Both the position numbers and the translations under genes were made by a program. From assembly GCA_019241805.1 (NCBI GenBank), contig JAFAWL010000272.1, positions 1-6,222 on the forward strand: a stretch of 6,222 bases of DNA, given 5' to 3'. This stretch comes from Actinomycetota bacterium. GTDB lineage: Bacteria > Actinomycetota > Actinomycetes > Mycobacteriales > Jatrophihabitantaceae. The notes beneath the pieces are model-generated. The model worked only from the letters and a program-made list of their open reading frames with translations, was not told where the DNA came from and searched no databases. This document shows, in pieces, positions 5,051 through 6,222 of this stretch; the first letter of the stretch is position 1, and each line of letters opens with the position of its first letter.

Positions 5051-5830
5051 TCAGATGAGGTCGACGACGTCGGCGATGGAATCCACGATGCGGCTGGGCC
5101 GGAACGGGAAGCGACCGACGTCGGCCTTCCGCGTCGATCCGGTGAGCACGAGGATTGTTTCGAGCCCCGCCTCGATGCCGGCCACGACATCGGTGTCCAT
5201 CCGATCGCCGATCATGACGGTGCGCTCGGAGTGCGCCTTGATGCGGTTCATCGCGCTGCGAAACATCATCGGATTCGGCTTACCGACGAAGTAGGGCTCG
5301 GCGCCGGTGGCCTTTGTGATCATGGCCGCGACCGCCCCGGTCGCCGGCAACGGACCTTCGGGCGACGGGCCGGTCACGTCCGGATTGGTCGCGATGAAAC
5401 GCGCACCCGCGCCCACCAGCCGGATCGCAGTCGTGATGGCCTCGAAGGAATACGTGCGGGTCTCCCCAAGCACAACGAAGTCCGGTTCGATGCTGGTCAA
5501 GGTGTAGCCGGCCTCGTGCAACGCGGTCGTCAGGCCGGCCTCGCCGATCACGTAGGCCGAGCCGCCGGGCAACTGGTCGGCCAGGAAGTCCGCGGTGGCC
5601 AGCGCCGAGGTCCAGATCGCCTCTTCGGGCACTCGCAGACCGCTGCGAGCCAGCCGTGCCACCAGGTCACGTGGTGTGAAGATCGAGTTGTTGGTGAGCA
5701 CCAGGAACTGCCGTTGCTTGTCGACCAGGCGGTGCAGGAACTCGGCGGCTCCGGGCAACGCGTGGTCCTCGTGGATGAGCACGCCGTCCATGTCGGTCAA
5801 CCACCATTCGGGCGCCTCGCGCGTCGTCAT
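5051..5830 (-). CDS. HAD-superfamily hydrolase, subfamily IIA (NagD-like phosphatase)
   Basis: This 259-residue cytoplasmic phosphatase is of the usual NagD/PGPase length. The HAD motifs are all present. Motif I is DMDGV (residues 13-17), with the D13 nucleophile and D15 acid/base. Motif II is LTNNS (45-49). The motif III lysine is in VGKPNP (K184). Motif IV is IGDRMDTD (207-214), with D209 and D214 as likely Mg2+ ligands. The C2-type cap carries ATNPDVTGPSPEG (147-159) and PATGAVAAM (162-170), as in subfamily IIA. The substrate cannot be read from sequence; relatives dephosphorylate nucleotides, sugar phosphates or p-nitrophenyl phosphate. The ATG at 5830 has a GGAAGAG ribosome binding site 8 bases upstream. 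It is divergent from the YjbR-like gene (41-base gap) and convergent with the secreted-protein gene. Confidence 0.93.
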   Translation of the reverse strand: MTTREAPEWWLTDMDGVLIHEDHALPGAAEFLHRLVDKQRQFLVLTNNSIFTPRDLVARLARSGLRVPEEAIWTSALATADFLADQLPGGSAYVIGEAGLTTALHEAGYTLTSIEPDFVVLGETRTYSFEAITTAIRLVGAGARFIATNPDVTGPSPEGPLPATGAVAAMITKATGAEPYFVGKPNPMMFRSAMNRIKAHSERTVMIGDRMDTDVVAGIEAGLETILVLTGSTRKADVGRFPFRPSRIVDSIADVVDLI

Positions 5831-5871
5831 GGGCGCAACTCTTCCATGGCGGTGCCGTTTACGGTGATCAC
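5831..5871. promoter_or_regulatory. Short divergent gap between the HAD phosphatase and the YjbR-like gene
   Basis: Only 41 bases separate the two start codons, so each promoter must overlap the gap or lie within the opposing gene, unless transcripts are nearly leaderless. The gap contains GGAAGAG on the minus strand for the phosphatase and GGTGA (5863-5867) on the plus strand for the YjbR-like gene. No clear -10/-35 pair is visible. Confidence 0.4.
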
Positions 5872-6222
5872 ATGGCGAGCTGGGACGACGTGCGTCAGAT
5901 CGCGCTGGCGCTGCCCGAGACGAGTGAACGGGATCGGCGGGGAAGCCTGGTCTGGGAGGTCAGGGGCAAGGTGTTCCTCTGGGAACGGCCGCTTCGCCGG
6001 GCCGACTACGAGGCGCTCGGTGACGCCGCTCCCGAGGGACCGGTGCTGGCCGCCCGCACCGCCGACGAGGGTGTGAAGTTCGCTCTGGTCGCCGACGACC
6101 CGCAGGTCTTCTTCACGACACCGCATTTCGCGGGATTCAACGCCGTGCTGGTGCGACTGGAGGCCATCGCGCTGGATGTCCTGAACGAACTGACGGCTCA
6201 CGTGAGGTTGGTGCGTCCCCCG
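5872..6222 (+). CDS. MmcQ/YjbR family protein, 5' part (runs off the right edge)
   Basis: The reading frame is open from ATG 5872 to the end of the window, giving 117 codons. The N-terminus MASWDDVRQIALALPETSER followed by VWEVRGKVFLWERP (28-40) is the characteristic opening of the MmcQ/YjbR (CyaY-like fold) family: W-x-D-V-R-x-I-A-x-x-L-P-E-T, then a V-R-G-K strand. VKFALVADDP (68-77) and FTTPHFAGFNAVLVRL (81-96) fit the middle and later beta strands and the helix. Such proteins are about 110-130 residues, so only a few residues should be missing. They are often annotated as DNA-binding, but the biochemical role is poorly established. The possible ribosome binding site is GGTGA, four bases before the start. 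It is transcribed divergently from the HAD phosphatase. Confidence 0.88.
   Translation, partial: MASWDDVRQIALALPETSERDRRGSLVWEVRGKVFLWERPLRRADYEALGDAAPEGPVLAARTADEGVKFALVADDPQVFFTTPHFAGFNAVLVRLEAIALDVLNELTAHVRLVRPP

Noticed and set aside
5231..6076. Plus-strand open frame of 281 codons opposite the HAD phosphatase
   Set aside because: It is antisense to a gene with all HAD motifs, overlaps the YjbR-like gene in another frame, and has shadow composition.
5827..6201. Minus-strand open frame opposite the YjbR-like gene
   Set aside because: The plus strand gives a recognisable MmcQ/YjbR N-terminus over the same bases, while this frame gives no family signature.

Overview
The window is high-GC DNA from an actinomycete (Actinomycetota). 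Three things point there: G/C-ending codons and frequent GTG starts, a PitA, two-helix membrane protein and DUF3349 gene trio that matches Rv0545c-Rv0544c-Rv0543c of Mycobacterium tuberculosis (recalled, not searched), and a J-domain/zinc-ribbon membrane protein of an actinobacterial style. The exact genus cannot be told from the sequence.

Layout. The left edge (1-191, minus) holds the N-terminus of PstC, a permease subunit of the high-affinity phosphate ABC transporter. Its upstream region carries three contiguous 11-nt repeats resembling a PhoP (PHO) box. Next come two nearly abutting minus-strand genes (318-779 and 782-1327). Each encodes two copies of a YegP/DUF1508-like half-unit, so there are four copies in all. 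A divergent intergenic region of about 200 bases then leads into a plus-strand cluster: pitA (1527-2696), a small two-helix membrane protein (2693-2965, ATGA overlap), a DUF3349 protein (2991-3308), and a J-domain/zinc-ribbon/membrane protein (3326-4243). After it lie a 25-bp tandem repeat that contains the stop codon and a 58-nt imperfect hairpin, then a gene for a small secreted protein (4458-4937). Four copies of a 26-bp palindrome-bearing repeat separate that gene from a convergent NagD-type HAD phosphatase (5051-5830, minus). A divergent MmcQ/YjbR-family gene (5872 to beyond the right edge) closes the window.

Biology. The left half looks like a phosphate-uptake locus, with a Pst permease under a likely PhoP-type site next to the low-affinity Pit carrier and its conserved small partners. 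The DUF1508-like pair between them has no known role. The right half is ordinary housekeeping or accessory content. Its most unusual feature is two unrelated families of short tandem repeats with palindromic cores. Each begins within the 3' end of a gene and contains that gene's stop codon, which suggests RNA or terminator structures at gene ends.

No clearly new defence or mobile system was seen. The best leads are the gene-end repeats, the four-unit DUF1508-like pair and the PHO-box-like array.
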